A stretch of DNA of 64,000 bases from Grimontia sedimenti. GTDB lineage: Bacteria > Pseudomonadota > Gammaproteobacteria > Enterobacterales > Vibrionaceae. Numbering within the stretch: position 1 is the stretch's first letter; each line of letters begins with the position of its first letter. Positions 47,329-55,086 of the stretch are shown piece after piece. The stretch lies in contig NZ_JAALDL010000004.1 of NCBI RefSeq assembly GCF_011045095.1, forward strand, positions 62,001-126,000. Reading direction: 5' to 3'. The notes under the pieces were generated by a model. That model saw nothing but the letters and a program-made list of their open reading frames with translations. It searched no databases and had not been told where the DNA came from. The position numbers were made by a program, and so were the translations under genes.

Positions 47329-48036
47329 ATGAACAAAAGCTTTTTGACCAATCTTATCGCAGCAGCCGTATTCGCTGCGGGTTACTACTTTGAAGAGCCA
47401 CTGGCACTTTATGGTGGTTTATTTGCGCTGTCAGGTTCGCTGACCAACTTGTTGGCTGTACACATGCTGTTTGAAAAGGTACCGGGGCTTTACGGTTCTG
47501 GTGTTATTCAGGCGCGTTTTGAGGCATTCAAGCTTGGCATCAAATCATTGATGATGGATCAGTTCTTCACCCAGGAAAATATTGATCGTTTCCTAAATAA
47601 AGAAATGTCTGGCGGTGCAGCTTTGAACCTTGAACCTGTGATTGAACAAATCGACTTCAATCCAACGTTTGATGGCTTGGTGGAAGTGATTAACAACAGT
47701 CCATTTGGTGGCATGCTTGCCATGATGGGCGGTTCGGAAGTACTGGCACCACTGCGTCAGCCATTCGTAGAGAAAATGAAAACCTCAGTGGTCGACATTA
47801 CTCAGCAGGATAACTTCCGTGAAGCGCTGAAAGGCCAAATTGAACAACCGGAAATGATGGGCGACATCACGGCTAACATCGAGTCCGTCATTGAACAGCG
47901 TCTGGATGAATTGACACCGGAAATGGTCAAAGAAATCGTTCAGAAGATGATCCGCGAGCACCTTGGCTGGCTGGTCGTCTGGGGTGGTGTGTTCGGTGGC
48001 GTCATTGGCGTGATTTCAGCGCTCGTTGCGGCCTGA
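47329..48036 (+). CDS. DUF445 family membrane protein
   Basis: 235 residues. N-terminal helices (LTNLIAAAVFAAGYYF; GLFALSGSLTNLLAVHMLF) hold the G-x-x-TN-x-LA-V-xML motif typical of DUF445; the middle is soluble and helical; a C-terminal helix (WGGVFGGVIGVISALVAA) anchors it again. Function unknown; members are linked to membrane stress. A terminator follows at once. Confidence 0.85.
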   Translation: MNKSFLTNLIAAAVFAAGYYFEEPLALYGGLFALSGSLTNLLAVHMLFEKVPGLYGSGVIQARFEAFKLGIKSLMMDQFFTQENIDRFLNKEMSGGAALNLEPVIEQIDFNPTFDGLVEVINNSPFGGMLAMMGGSEVLAPLRQPFVEKMKTSVVDITQQDNFREALKGQIEQPEMMGDITANIESVIEQRLDELTPEMVKEIVQKMIREHLGWLVVWGGVFGGVIGVISALVAA

Positions 48037-48060
48037 TAAAGCCTCCACTGACGCATGTTT

Positions 48061-48084
48061 ACGGCACCTTCGGGTGCCGTTTTT
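48061..48084 (+). terminator. Terminator after the DUF445 gene
   Basis: Stem ACGGCACC / GGTGCCGT with a TTCG tetraloop, followed by TTTTG. Confidence 0.88.
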
Positions 48085-48250
48085 GTCACTTTAACAGCAG
48101 ATTGTTTGGGTACAGCTCACAAATATCTGATCTTGTTGCCAAAAGCTGTTCAGTTCCCCCGCTATCCCGCCGATTCACTCCTAAACTGAATTCCATATGT
48201 ATTGTCGCAAGCTTGCTACTGGTGAGCGCTTTTCTAAACGGGGTTACCAC

Positions 48251-48766
48251 ATGGCTAAATCTAAGAAACTGATAACGCTGGCCGCATTGAGCTCAGCGCT
48301 TTTTGCCACTTCAGCCTCCGCGCTGGTTCTCCCACTCTCGGTGGGGGCAGACGCTGGGATCACTGATGTGAAATACAAAGGCCGCAGCGCCACCGGCTAC
48401 TTCTGGGCGATCAACGGTAAACTGCACCTGAATGATTTCACCAGTATTTATACGGGTTACGGCGAAACCACTGCCGATATTCCTGATGAAAATGGCGTCG
48501 ATCAGGACTTCACCTCTACATCGATTCCTCTGGCACTGCAGGTCAACATTCCTATTGTATTGGGTGACGTGTATGTGCGTGGTGGCGGTAACTACTACGA
48601 AAATACCTATGCCCTAGAGAAAGAAGACGGATGGGGTCTACTGGGCGGAGTGGGTATCAACCTGTCTCCGGGCATTGGTCCAGGCTTAGCGGTAGAATTG
48701 ACTTACCGTGACGCAGGCAGCGCAGAAACCAGTTCGATTGGTGTGGGCGCCAGCCTTAGCTTCTAA
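48251..48766 (+). CDS. Small outer membrane beta-barrel protein (YfaZ-like)
   Basis: 171 residues with a signal peptide ending TSASALVLPL. Eight or so short amphipathic strands follow, with Gly-aromatic turns (ATGYFWAINGKLHL, GDVYVRGGGNYYE, GWGLLGGVGINLS), ending in the outer membrane C-terminal signature SIGVGASLSF. Resembles YfaZ-type small barrels. ATG 48251 chosen; the frame opens 18 codons earlier without a signal-like sequence. Confidence 0.78.
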   Translation: MAKSKKLITLAALSSALFATSASALVLPLSVGADAGITDVKYKGRSATGYFWAINGKLHLNDFTSIYTGYGETTADIPDENGVDQDFTSTSIPLALQVNIPIVLGDVYVRGGGNYYENTYALEKEDGWGLLGGVGINLSPGIGPGLAVELTYRDAGSAETSSIGVGASLSF

Positions 48767-48791
48767 GCCCTGTGTGACCTTTACAGAAAGT

Positions 48792-48820
48792 AAAAAAGCG
48801 CCAGAGACCGGCGCTTTTTT
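48792..48820. terminator. Bidirectional terminator between barrel gene and OlsF-like gene
   Basis: AAAAAAGCGCC-N7-GGCGCTTTTTT: a GC stem flanked by A6 and T6, so it can stop transcripts from both convergent genes. Confidence 0.88.
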
Positions 48821-48838
48821 GTTGGCTTGAAGTCAATT

Positions 48839-50581
48839 TTATTGCTGATGATAGTCGAGATAAATTTGCGCCTGCTCTTTGCCCATATATCTGCCGAGCG
48901 TTTTCACAGGCACATTGCGTAAATCCACCATAATCAGGCCATCCAACGCATTGTTGAATGCTGGATCCACGTTAAAGCACACCAGCTTGCCATTCAGACC
49001 GAGGTACTGCCTGAGCAATACTGGCACGCCCAAACCCTGACTCATACGACTGATCACTCGCGACAACAATTGCAAATCGCCAAGCCCAGCCAGCATGGAG
49101 GTATGCCAAGGCACAGGTGCAGAAGTTTCCAGCGGTGTGGTCGGTGCCACCAGCTGCGCAATGTCCTCGTCGTAGTGGTGCACGCTCAGGCTCTCTGCCA
49201 GCAAACGACGTGCAGTCAGCGGATAATCATTACTGATGCTGACCGGGCCAAACAGGGTGGTAATATCAGGATGTTTGCTCACGTAAGCTGCAATCCCTTT
49301 CCAAAGCAGCAGTAATGCTGACAAGCTTCGCTGATATTTTTCATCAATCACCGAACGGCCCATTTCCAGCGAGTTGCCCATGCTTTCAACAAAGCGGTCG
49401 TCGTATTGGAACAAGCTGCGGGAATAGAGTCCATTCAGCCCTTTCTCAGCCACAATTTCCTGCACTTTACCCAAGCGATATGCGCCGACCATTTGCCGCG
49501 CATCCCGATCCCAGATAAACAGATGCAGGTAGTAATCGTCGTATTCGTCGATATCACAAGCCATGCCGGTGCCTTCACCGACAGCACGAAAGTTCACTTC
49601 TCGCATTCTGCCGATTTCCTGAAGGATCACCGGAATATGCGTACTTTCCGTGCAATAAACATCAAACTCATTGGACGACAGAAGTTTTGCTTCCGCTGGT
49701 AATGTTGTCAGTTCCTGTTCTATCGCATCGACAGGCTGCGACGCAATGATGGGTTCGCCTGTCTGTTCCAACTCAACGGCCGTCACCGCTTGCTCGCGGT
49801 TAAGCAGGTAAGTATTGAGCCTCAGGTAATTCACGAGAGCATCGTCATTTTCAAATGCACGACACTCTTTCCACGCGATAGGTTCACCAATGGAAAGTGG
49901 GATGGAATCACCGCGTTTATTGAGCAATTCACGCGCCAGCATTGCGGTGCGGAGCAGCGGATGGATACGCCCAGCCCGATAGAATTTGTTGCTGTTCTGA
50001 CCGCCAATGTAAATCGGTAACGCCGTCGCTTTGTGCTTTTTCACCAAGGCAGCGACTGAACGACTCCACGCCTTGTCTTTGAGCTGTCCATCTTCGTCGA
50101 AGGTCGAAACTTCACCGGCTGGGAAAATCAGCAACAAACCACCATTGCTGACATGTTGGTGTGCTTCGCGTAACGCTCTCAAATTCGCCTTACGCGCACT
50201 CTCCCCTTCAAACACATCGACGCCGATAAAGATGTCACTGAGTTCGGGAATACGTTTGAGGTAATAGTTTGCCAGCACTTTCACATCAGGGCGCACCTGA
50301 CGTAGTAGTTTGGCGAGGATCACGCCTTCCACGCCGCCTAGCGGGTGATTGGCCACCACCACAGTACTGCCAGTGGCAGGGATATTCTTCATGTCCTCGG
50401 CAGAGACGGTGTAGTCAATGCCGAGCACATCCAGGGTATAGGAGAGAAAATGATCGGTATCTATCCCTTCTGGACGACGGCGGTAGTGCTTATCCAAAGC
50501 CCGGAGACCTGTCACGGACTCCAACGCTTTTTCAATCACACCAAACGGCGTTTTTCTAGGGATCTGAAAGGGACTGATCAT
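48839..50581 (-). CDS. olsF: OlsF-like bifunctional acyltransferase (ornithine lipid synthase)
   Basis: 580 residues in two halves. The N-terminal part (about 60-270) is a PlsC/LPLAT acyltransferase with VVVANHPLGGVEG (His79) and FPAGEVSTF; the C-terminal part (about 300-575) is a GNAT/hemolysin-like N-acyltransferase related to OlsB (RMREVNFRAVGEGTG, GAYRLGKVQEI, EMGRSVIDEKYQRS). This order is that of OlsF enzymes, which attach a hydroxy-fatty acid to ornithine and then add the second acyl chain, giving phosphate-free ornithine lipids; Vibrio homologues are known. Acts at the inner membrane. Specificity for ornithine is inferred. Confidence 0.82.
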   Translation of the reverse strand: MISPFQIPRKTPFGVIEKALESVTGLRALDKHYRRRPEGIDTDHFLSYTLDVLGIDYTVSAEDMKNIPATGSTVVVANHPLGGVEGVILAKLLRQVRPDVKVLANYYLKRIPELSDIFIGVDVFEGESARKANLRALREAHQHVSNGGLLLIFPAGEVSTFDEDGQLKDKAWSRSVAALVKKHKATALPIYIGGQNSNKFYRAGRIHPLLRTAMLARELLNKRGDSIPLSIGEPIAWKECRAFENDDALVNYLRLNTYLLNREQAVTAVELEQTGEPIIASQPVDAIEQELTTLPAEAKLLSSNEFDVYCTESTHIPVILQEIGRMREVNFRAVGEGTGMACDIDEYDDYYLHLFIWDRDARQMVGAYRLGKVQEIVAEKGLNGLYSRSLFQYDDRFVESMGNSLEMGRSVIDEKYQRSLSALLLLWKGIAAYVSKHPDITTLFGPVSISNDYPLTARRLLAESLSVHHYDEDIAQLVAPTTPLETSAPVPWHTSMLAGLGDLQLLSRVISRMSQGLGVPVLLRQYLGLNGKLVCFNVDPAFNNALDGLIMVDLRNVPVKTLGRYMGKEQAQIYLDYHQQ

Positions 50582-50615
50582 TCATGACTCTCCATTTCCA
50601 GTTAAACAGATTGGC

Positions 50616-51041
50616 TTAACGCTTAGACCAATTCTTGTCACCAAGGTCGATAAAGCCCGGGATGTCTTTTTCCCATGCCTTCTGAACAGAATCGTCATAG
50701 TTCAGGTACAACTTGTTATCGACGATGGTCCAGAACTCTGGGTCACCTGGCGCCAGGTCATCTTTCTCGGCGATTGCCCATGCACAGTAGCCACCGTATT
50801 GCGGCGCATATTTCTCTGGGTCGGCGAGGAATTTGTCGAGGTTTTCCTGACTGGAGAATAACCAGTCAGCACCCTGATATTCGGTTTTGAAATCTGATTT
50901 GCCTTTGACTGGTGTGCCGTCAAAGAAAGACACAGTGTCATAACCGCTCACCGCTTTGCTGCTGAAAAAGCCAGTGTAAACATCGGCGGCGAAAGTCAGA
51001 GGTGAGAACAACAAAGTTAGCAGTAACAGTACGCGAGACAT
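50616..51041 (-). CDS. YHS-domain secreted protein
   Basis: 141 residues; signal peptide ending FAADV. AVSGYDTVSFFDGTPVKGKSDF followed by NLDKFLADPEKYAPQYGGYCAWAI is the YHS-domain pattern, found in proteins of unclear, possibly metal-related role. Periplasmic. Ribosome site AAAGGAGT. Lies 34 bases upstream of the OlsF-like gene on the same strand. Confidence 0.88.
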   Translation of the reverse strand: MSRVLLLLTLLFSPLTFAADVYTGFFSSKAVSGYDTVSFFDGTPVKGKSDFKTEYQGADWLFSSQENLDKFLADPEKYAPQYGGYCAWAIAEKDDLAPGDPEFWTIVDNKLYLNYDDSVQKAWEKDIPGFIDLGDKNWSKR

Positions 51042-51107
51042 CTTTCACTCCTTTCTAGATTTTCAGATTCGCTTGCTAAATAAGAACCTGCTATCGAAGT
51101 AAAAATT

Positions 51108-51863
51108 TCACCTTTTTTCGCTGGCAACCAAGCGCATGTTTGGTACTTTTCGAATCAAGGTTTCTGTCGCCGTTGGAACGTTTTCACACGGTGATCCATC
51201 GACATACACCATTTCCATTGCCCCCGGTGTGGCGCTGAGGTGCGTAAAGCTCACTGTGTTGGCATCGTCCCGGTGCATACACACAGATTTGTAGCCTGCT
51301 TCCGGCACATGGCTGCGGTGAAATGCCCAAGCTTTCTCGACGGTTTGCGGTTCAGTCATGATGCTTTTAAAAGCTTCTCGCCTTGCAATCATCACTTGCT
51401 GAAATGCCACGGAAGAGGAAATCATCGGCTCAACGCTGGGTCGCTGCGTGAGAACATGACCATCCCACTGGAAAGCAATCACGTGACCGTGGTGCGCATT
51501 CAAATCCGGTGCGAAAACCAGCAGGGTGAAGGGCGCATAAGAGCCCATGTGAAGGTTATTGAGTGTGCTGACAACATCTGCCACTGACGACGAAGGCGCC
51601 AGCATTTTCACCAGCAAGCCACGACTGATGAGCGGCAATTCGGGAATATCACCCTGATAGTAATTCAGCAGACAAAGTGAGAGACCATGTTGGTTAGTGG
51701 CGATCCAGGTACCGCCACCATCCGGGTCTACAGGCATGAGAAATTCGGTGCCTTGTTCACGAAATCGCTCCGGTGGTCGCGCAATGGCACGACCCTTTTG
51801 CTCATCTCGGTTGAAGAAAACGTCGTAACCGTTATCGTGCAGCAGCCAACTGACAGTACACAT
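51108..51863 (-). CDS. NRDE/TANGO2-family protein
   Basis: 251 residues starting MCTVSW with the invariant N-terminal Cys2 that makes the family look like Ntn-type hydrolases, and FFNRDEQKGR, the NRDE motif that names it. Further family segments: GGGTWIATNQHGLSLCLLN. Biochemical role not established; homologues are linked to haem and lipid handling. The DinB gene ends directly before its ATG. Confidence 0.85.
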   Translation of the reverse strand: MCTVSWLLHDNGYDVFFNRDEQKGRAIARPPERFREQGTEFLMPVDPDGGGTWIATNQHGLSLCLLNYYQGDIPELPLISRGLLVKMLAPSSSVADVVSTLNNLHMGSYAPFTLLVFAPDLNAHHGHVIAFQWDGHVLTQRPSVEPMISSSVAFQQVMIARREAFKSIMTEPQTVEKAWAFHRSHVPEAGYKSVCMHRDDANTVSFTHLSATPGAMEMVYVDGSPCENVPTATETLIRKVPNMRLVASEKR

Positions 51864-52403
51864 CTACTGTTCTCCACGAAAATGACTGAGAGTGGCAGGC
51901 GCAAGACCAAAGGTTTCTGCCACACTGATCTTCTGCGCGCTCAAACTCACGCGGATAAGCGCAAAATGATGCACCGCATGACTGGAAACAAACGCCAGCT
52001 CGCGACCCAGCGTCGACGCTGATGTGGCCGCTGCCTGACGGTTCAGGCTCACTTCATGTCGCACATTGATGGCTGAGTCCATATCAGCTTCTGAAAGACT
52101 TTCGAGCCACTCGCAAAGCTGTCGCCATTCCGACATCGCTATTTTCCGATCCGTTTCGACAGGATGTGCACGGCGGCGAACGTCGTAGTCGATGTCCTGT
52201 GCAGAAGCCGCGTGAAAGACATCCAGAATGTGGCGCATATGCTGACCAATAGAGCTTTGCAAATAGGGTGTAGCAACAAACTGGTATTGGTCATCAGACA
52301 GTTGGTGAAGAAGCTCAAGCGCCTGTGCCGCCACATCCAGCCCCCCTTCTAACTCGACGGCATAAGGTGCATTCAGTGATGGTTTGGAGTCTCTTGCTAA
52401 CAT
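51864..52403 (-). CDS. DinB-family four-helix protein
   Basis: 179 residues, four long helices. The three-His metal site of the DinB/YfiT fold is visible: IGQHMRHILDVFH and SSHAVHHFALI. Such proteins include thiol transferases and metal-dependent hydrolases; the activity is not predictable. Its stop is one base from the ATG of the NRDE gene, so the two are coupled. Confidence 0.82.
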   Translation of the reverse strand: MLARDSKPSLNAPYAVELEGGLDVAAQALELLHQLSDDQYQFVATPYLQSSIGQHMRHILDVFHAASAQDIDYDVRRRAHPVETDRKIAMSEWRQLCEWLESLSEADMDSAINVRHEVSLNRQAAATSASTLGRELAFVSSHAVHHFALIRVSLSAQKISVAETFGLAPATLSHFRGEQ

Positions 52404-52445
52404 GGAATCCCCTCAAATCGATGCTTCATTCGATTGTTTCTTGTT

Positions 52446-53582
52446 TTAATCAGTCGACGGATAATCACGCACCAGCGCTTTTTCCTTGCGCCATGCTCGA
52501 TACAAGTCCATCAACGAAGGCACTTTATGCCCCGCTTTTCGTTGCAGGTTGCCTATCTCAAACAACATGCGGTACTGTGCCAGCAAGGTACTGAAAGCAC
52601 TTTTGATGGTCGCGCCACGATCCCAGATATGGGCAGCTTCACTGCTGGCACCATTAACTTCTAAAAGCACAAAATCCTCGCCGCGCATCAGGCTCGCGAT
52701 GTCACGGAACTTCAAATCAATCCGCCCGTAGTAATAACCGGGGAAATCATCAAAAATTTCATCCAAGCGCTCGACTAACGCTTCACTGATATAGTCACGT
52801 CCATCTCGGAAAATCGCTCCGCGAGAATGACTACCGGCAAACGCAAGGCGGAAGGTTTCCCCTTTGGCGAGCACCAAATCCAGCTTGTCTTCATGGCGCG
52901 AGCGATAAAGGTGGGAGAGCTTTCCGGCGCGTGAATCTTCGTCAATCAACTGTGCGAGGTTACTTTCGCCGTCACCGACCACAAACGGGTTGTATTTGAG
53001 GGTCATGGAGAAAATCTGTCCTTTATCCTGACCTGGATAGCGGACGTAAAACACGCCAGCTTCGGCGTTATAAGGGGCTTTTTCCTGCAGCATTAAACGG
53101 GCACCGTCAGGAAACAAGCGAAGGTATTCTTCCAGCTCACCTTTGTTTTCCACCAAACGCACACCCGCACCACGACATCCCAAGTCCGGCTTGGCAACAA
53201 CAGGAAAACCCAACCCAGCCTGGTGCAATGCCGTCAAGGCTTGGTGCGCTTGTGTTTCAGGCGGCATTGCCGTCTTCTCCCACATGATGTAAGGCAGGAT
53301 CCATGGTTTGGCGGTTTCACCTGCCAACGACAAAATAGCGTCCTTGGACTCGCCCACCATGCCGCTTAATTCAATCCCGGGGTTTGCCACTAATGGCAAG
53401 CCGAAGCTTCGGTATTTAAGGCCATTCCAAATCCACTGCAGAGCAACCGGGGCGTAAAACACCCAACCCGGCCAGAATTCAAAAAACGACACCGGCTTGC
53501 CGCTCATGTCCAACGGAGGCATGCCATGGTTAACCGGCAAGGCAGGAGACGTTTTCTCTTCCACCAGCTTTAATCTGTGCAA
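52446..53582 (-). CDS. ATP-grasp enzyme, sugar-transfer/glutamate-ligase-like
   Basis: 378 residues when started at TTG 53582, which has AAGGAG eight bases upstream; the frame itself opens further inside the DedA gene. ATP-grasp landmarks: GFPVVAKPDLGCRGAGVRLV (nucleotide-binding Lys and Gly-rich loop), GYYYGRIDLKFRD and VLLEVNGASSEAAHIWD (metal-binding Glu-x-Asn). N-terminal FWPGWVFYAPVALQWIWNG is hydrophobic and may touch the membrane. It forms an amide or ester bond using ATP; the acceptor is unknown. Overlaps the DedA gene by 13 bases, so the two act together, perhaps in envelope modification (inference). Confidence 0.72.
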   Translation of the reverse strand: MHRLKLVEEKTSPALPVNHGMPPLDMSGKPVSFFEFWPGWVFYAPVALQWIWNGLKYRSFGLPLVANPGIELSGMVGESKDAILSLAGETAKPWILPYIMWEKTAMPPETQAHQALTALHQAGLGFPVVAKPDLGCRGAGVRLVENKGELEEYLRLFPDGARLMLQEKAPYNAEAGVFYVRYPGQDKGQIFSMTLKYNPFVVGDGESNLAQLIDEDSRAGKLSHLYRSRHEDKLDLVLAKGETFRLAFAGSHSRGAIFRDGRDYISEALVERLDEIFDDFPGYYYGRIDLKFRDIASLMRGEDFVLLEVNGASSEAAHIWDRGATIKSAFSTLLAQYRMLFEIGNLQRKAGHKVPSLMDLYRAWRKEKALVRDYPSTD

Positions 53583-54148
53583 ACGGCTTTCTCCTTCAGC
53601 TTGCTCCCTGCAACGCGGTTGACAGCAATGAGCAAGAGCACCACAACCGGGATAAGCCCCCAACTGAGGTGGTTATTAATCCATTCAATTTCGCCCAACT
53701 GGTAAACCAGCGCGAAAACCAATGCCGTCCAGAGCGCGGTCGCAACCAAAACAGCAGATAAAAATGGCTTCAGCCCCACGCGGAAAAAACCGCTGAGGCA
53801 AAAACCCACAAACCTTAGACCCGGCACAAAGCGAATAAGGAACAAATTGCCAAACGCATGGGCACGTAGTTTGCGCCTGATCATCCTGACACTCGGCTTG
53901 GTCAGTAAAAATCCGCGCAGTTTTCTCCAGCGGCGAGCCCACAAGCCAAGCGCATACAGGCCAATATCGCCTGTCGCGATACCAACAAAAATCGCGGCCA
54001 AGGCAACAGGTACAGACATCACACCCTGCGATGCCGCAACACTGGCTGTCACAATGGCCAAATCTTCTAGTAGATAAGACAGGAGGATCACCGCGAAAAA
54101 GAGGGTCACAGGGGAAAACGTCAGCAATGTGGCGGTGATGTCATTCAA
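53570..54148 (-). CDS. DedA-family membrane protein
   Basis: 192 residues with about five hydrophobic helices. The DedA/SNARE-associated core is present: GIATGDIGLYALGLWARRW, then HAFGNLFLIRFVPGLRFVGF. Such proteins move lipids (undecaprenyl phosphate or phospholipids) between membrane leaflets. Coupled with the ATP-grasp gene behind it. Confidence 0.88.
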   Translation of the reverse strand: MNDITATLLTFSPVTLFFAVILLSYLLEDLAIVTASVAASQGVMSVPVALAAIFVGIATGDIGLYALGLWARRWRKLRGFLLTKPSVRMIRRKLRAHAFGNLFLIRFVPGLRFVGFCLSGFFRVGLKPFLSAVLVATALWTALVFALVYQLGEIEWINNHLSWGLIPVVVLLLIAVNRVAGSKLKEKAVCTD

Positions 54149-54324
54149 AGTGGGTACCCAGCTCCATGGCTCTACTTACAGAATAGACAGGATTAGCGCG
54201 TAATAGCTTTCACTGGGCAGATAAATTCCTTGTTTTCACAAAAATAGGACAGGTAAACCAGTTGTTTAGTGACTACGTAGGCAATCCAACACACCAGTTT
54301 TCCCTTGCTTCAATCCATGACACA
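54149..54324. other. Upstream region of the DedA gene
   Basis: Part of the 486-base spacer between dedA-like and mazG-like genes. It should contain the promoter for the minus-strand DedA/ATP-grasp genes. The rest of the spacer is taken up by the 270-bp repeat element. Confidence 0.3.
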
Positions 54325-54594
54325 CTAGGGGCTGTTGACCTTTGGTGGTTATATTTTGTTCTAGCCATAAGCGTTTTAGGCGCGGCGAGGTGTGTGCCGC
54401 CTAGTCATTCTAAGCAAATACACCTCAACAAAGCATAAAACGCTTAGGGCAGAACCCTTCGGGCAGCGTTTGTGGGGAATTTCTGCTGCGTTATCGGCTT
54501 CTCATGTAGACTAGCTACACATCGAAGCCTCTGCCTTGCATAAAATCCCCACAAACTGCTGCAAAAACAATCACCAAAGGTCAACAGCCCCTAG
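54325..54594. repeat. 270-bp MITE-like element with clover-leaf palindromes
   Basis: Ends CTAG-GGGCTGTTGACCTTTGGTG and its perfect complement; the outer CTAG on both sides would be a four-base target duplication of the type used by IS5-group transposases (YTAR). Inside are two hairpins: TAAGCGTTTTA ... TAAAACGCTTA and GCAGCGTTTGTGGGGA-like ... TCCCCACAAACTGCTGC, with a small stem GGCTTC...GAAGCC inside the latter. No transposase. It ends 40 bases before the MazG-type gene start and occupies most of that gene's upstream region. Confidence 0.8.
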
Positions 54595-54634
54595 GCTCTG
54601 CTAAACCCAGATTATTTCAAGGACAACGCCCCTC

Positions 54635-54997
54635 ATGACGGATAAACCAACAAGTGCTTTTCTTCGGCTGCAATCTGAAATGGCAGAATTTGCCCGCGAA
54701 CGTGATTGGGAGCAATTTCATAACCCCAAGAATCTGGTGATGGCATTGAGCGGCGAAGTGGGCGAACTGGCAGAGTTGTTTCAGTGGTTGACGCCGGAAC
54801 AGGCAGAAAATTTCCCTTCAGAAAAACGTCAGGCACTTGAGCATGAGCTGGCGGATATTCAGCTTTATCTCATCCGTATTGCCGACCGTTGTGGCGTGGA
54901 CTTAGAAAAAGCCTGTGATGAAAAAATTGCGCACAACCGTAAGAAATACCCACCCGAGAAGTGCTTTGGGAAAGCCGTTAAGTATAACGAGCTGTAA
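54635..54997 (+). CDS. MazG-type nucleotide pyrophosphohydrolase (dCTPase-like)
   Basis: 120 residues, all-helical MazG-like fold. Metal ligands are given by ALSGEVGELAELFQW (ExxE) and ELADIQLYLIRIADRCGVDL (ExxD). The FHNPKNLVMAL stretch is typical of the dCTPP1-like subgroup, which removes dCTP and modified pyrimidine nucleotides. Cytosolic, probably a nucleotide-pool cleaner. Start follows CAAGGACAACG. A MITE-like element sits just upstream. Confidence 0.88.
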   Translation: MTDKPTSAFLRLQSEMAEFARERDWEQFHNPKNLVMALSGEVGELAELFQWLTPEQAENFPSEKRQALEHELADIQLYLIRIADRCGVDLEKACDEKIAHNRKKYPPEKCFGKAVKYNEL

Positions 54998-55086
54998 CCG
55001 TCACGAATAACTCTCAGTGAAACAGCCTCTCGGCACAACAGTGAGACATCATCTAAACTTTTGAGACACAACTCTGCCTCTAAGGT

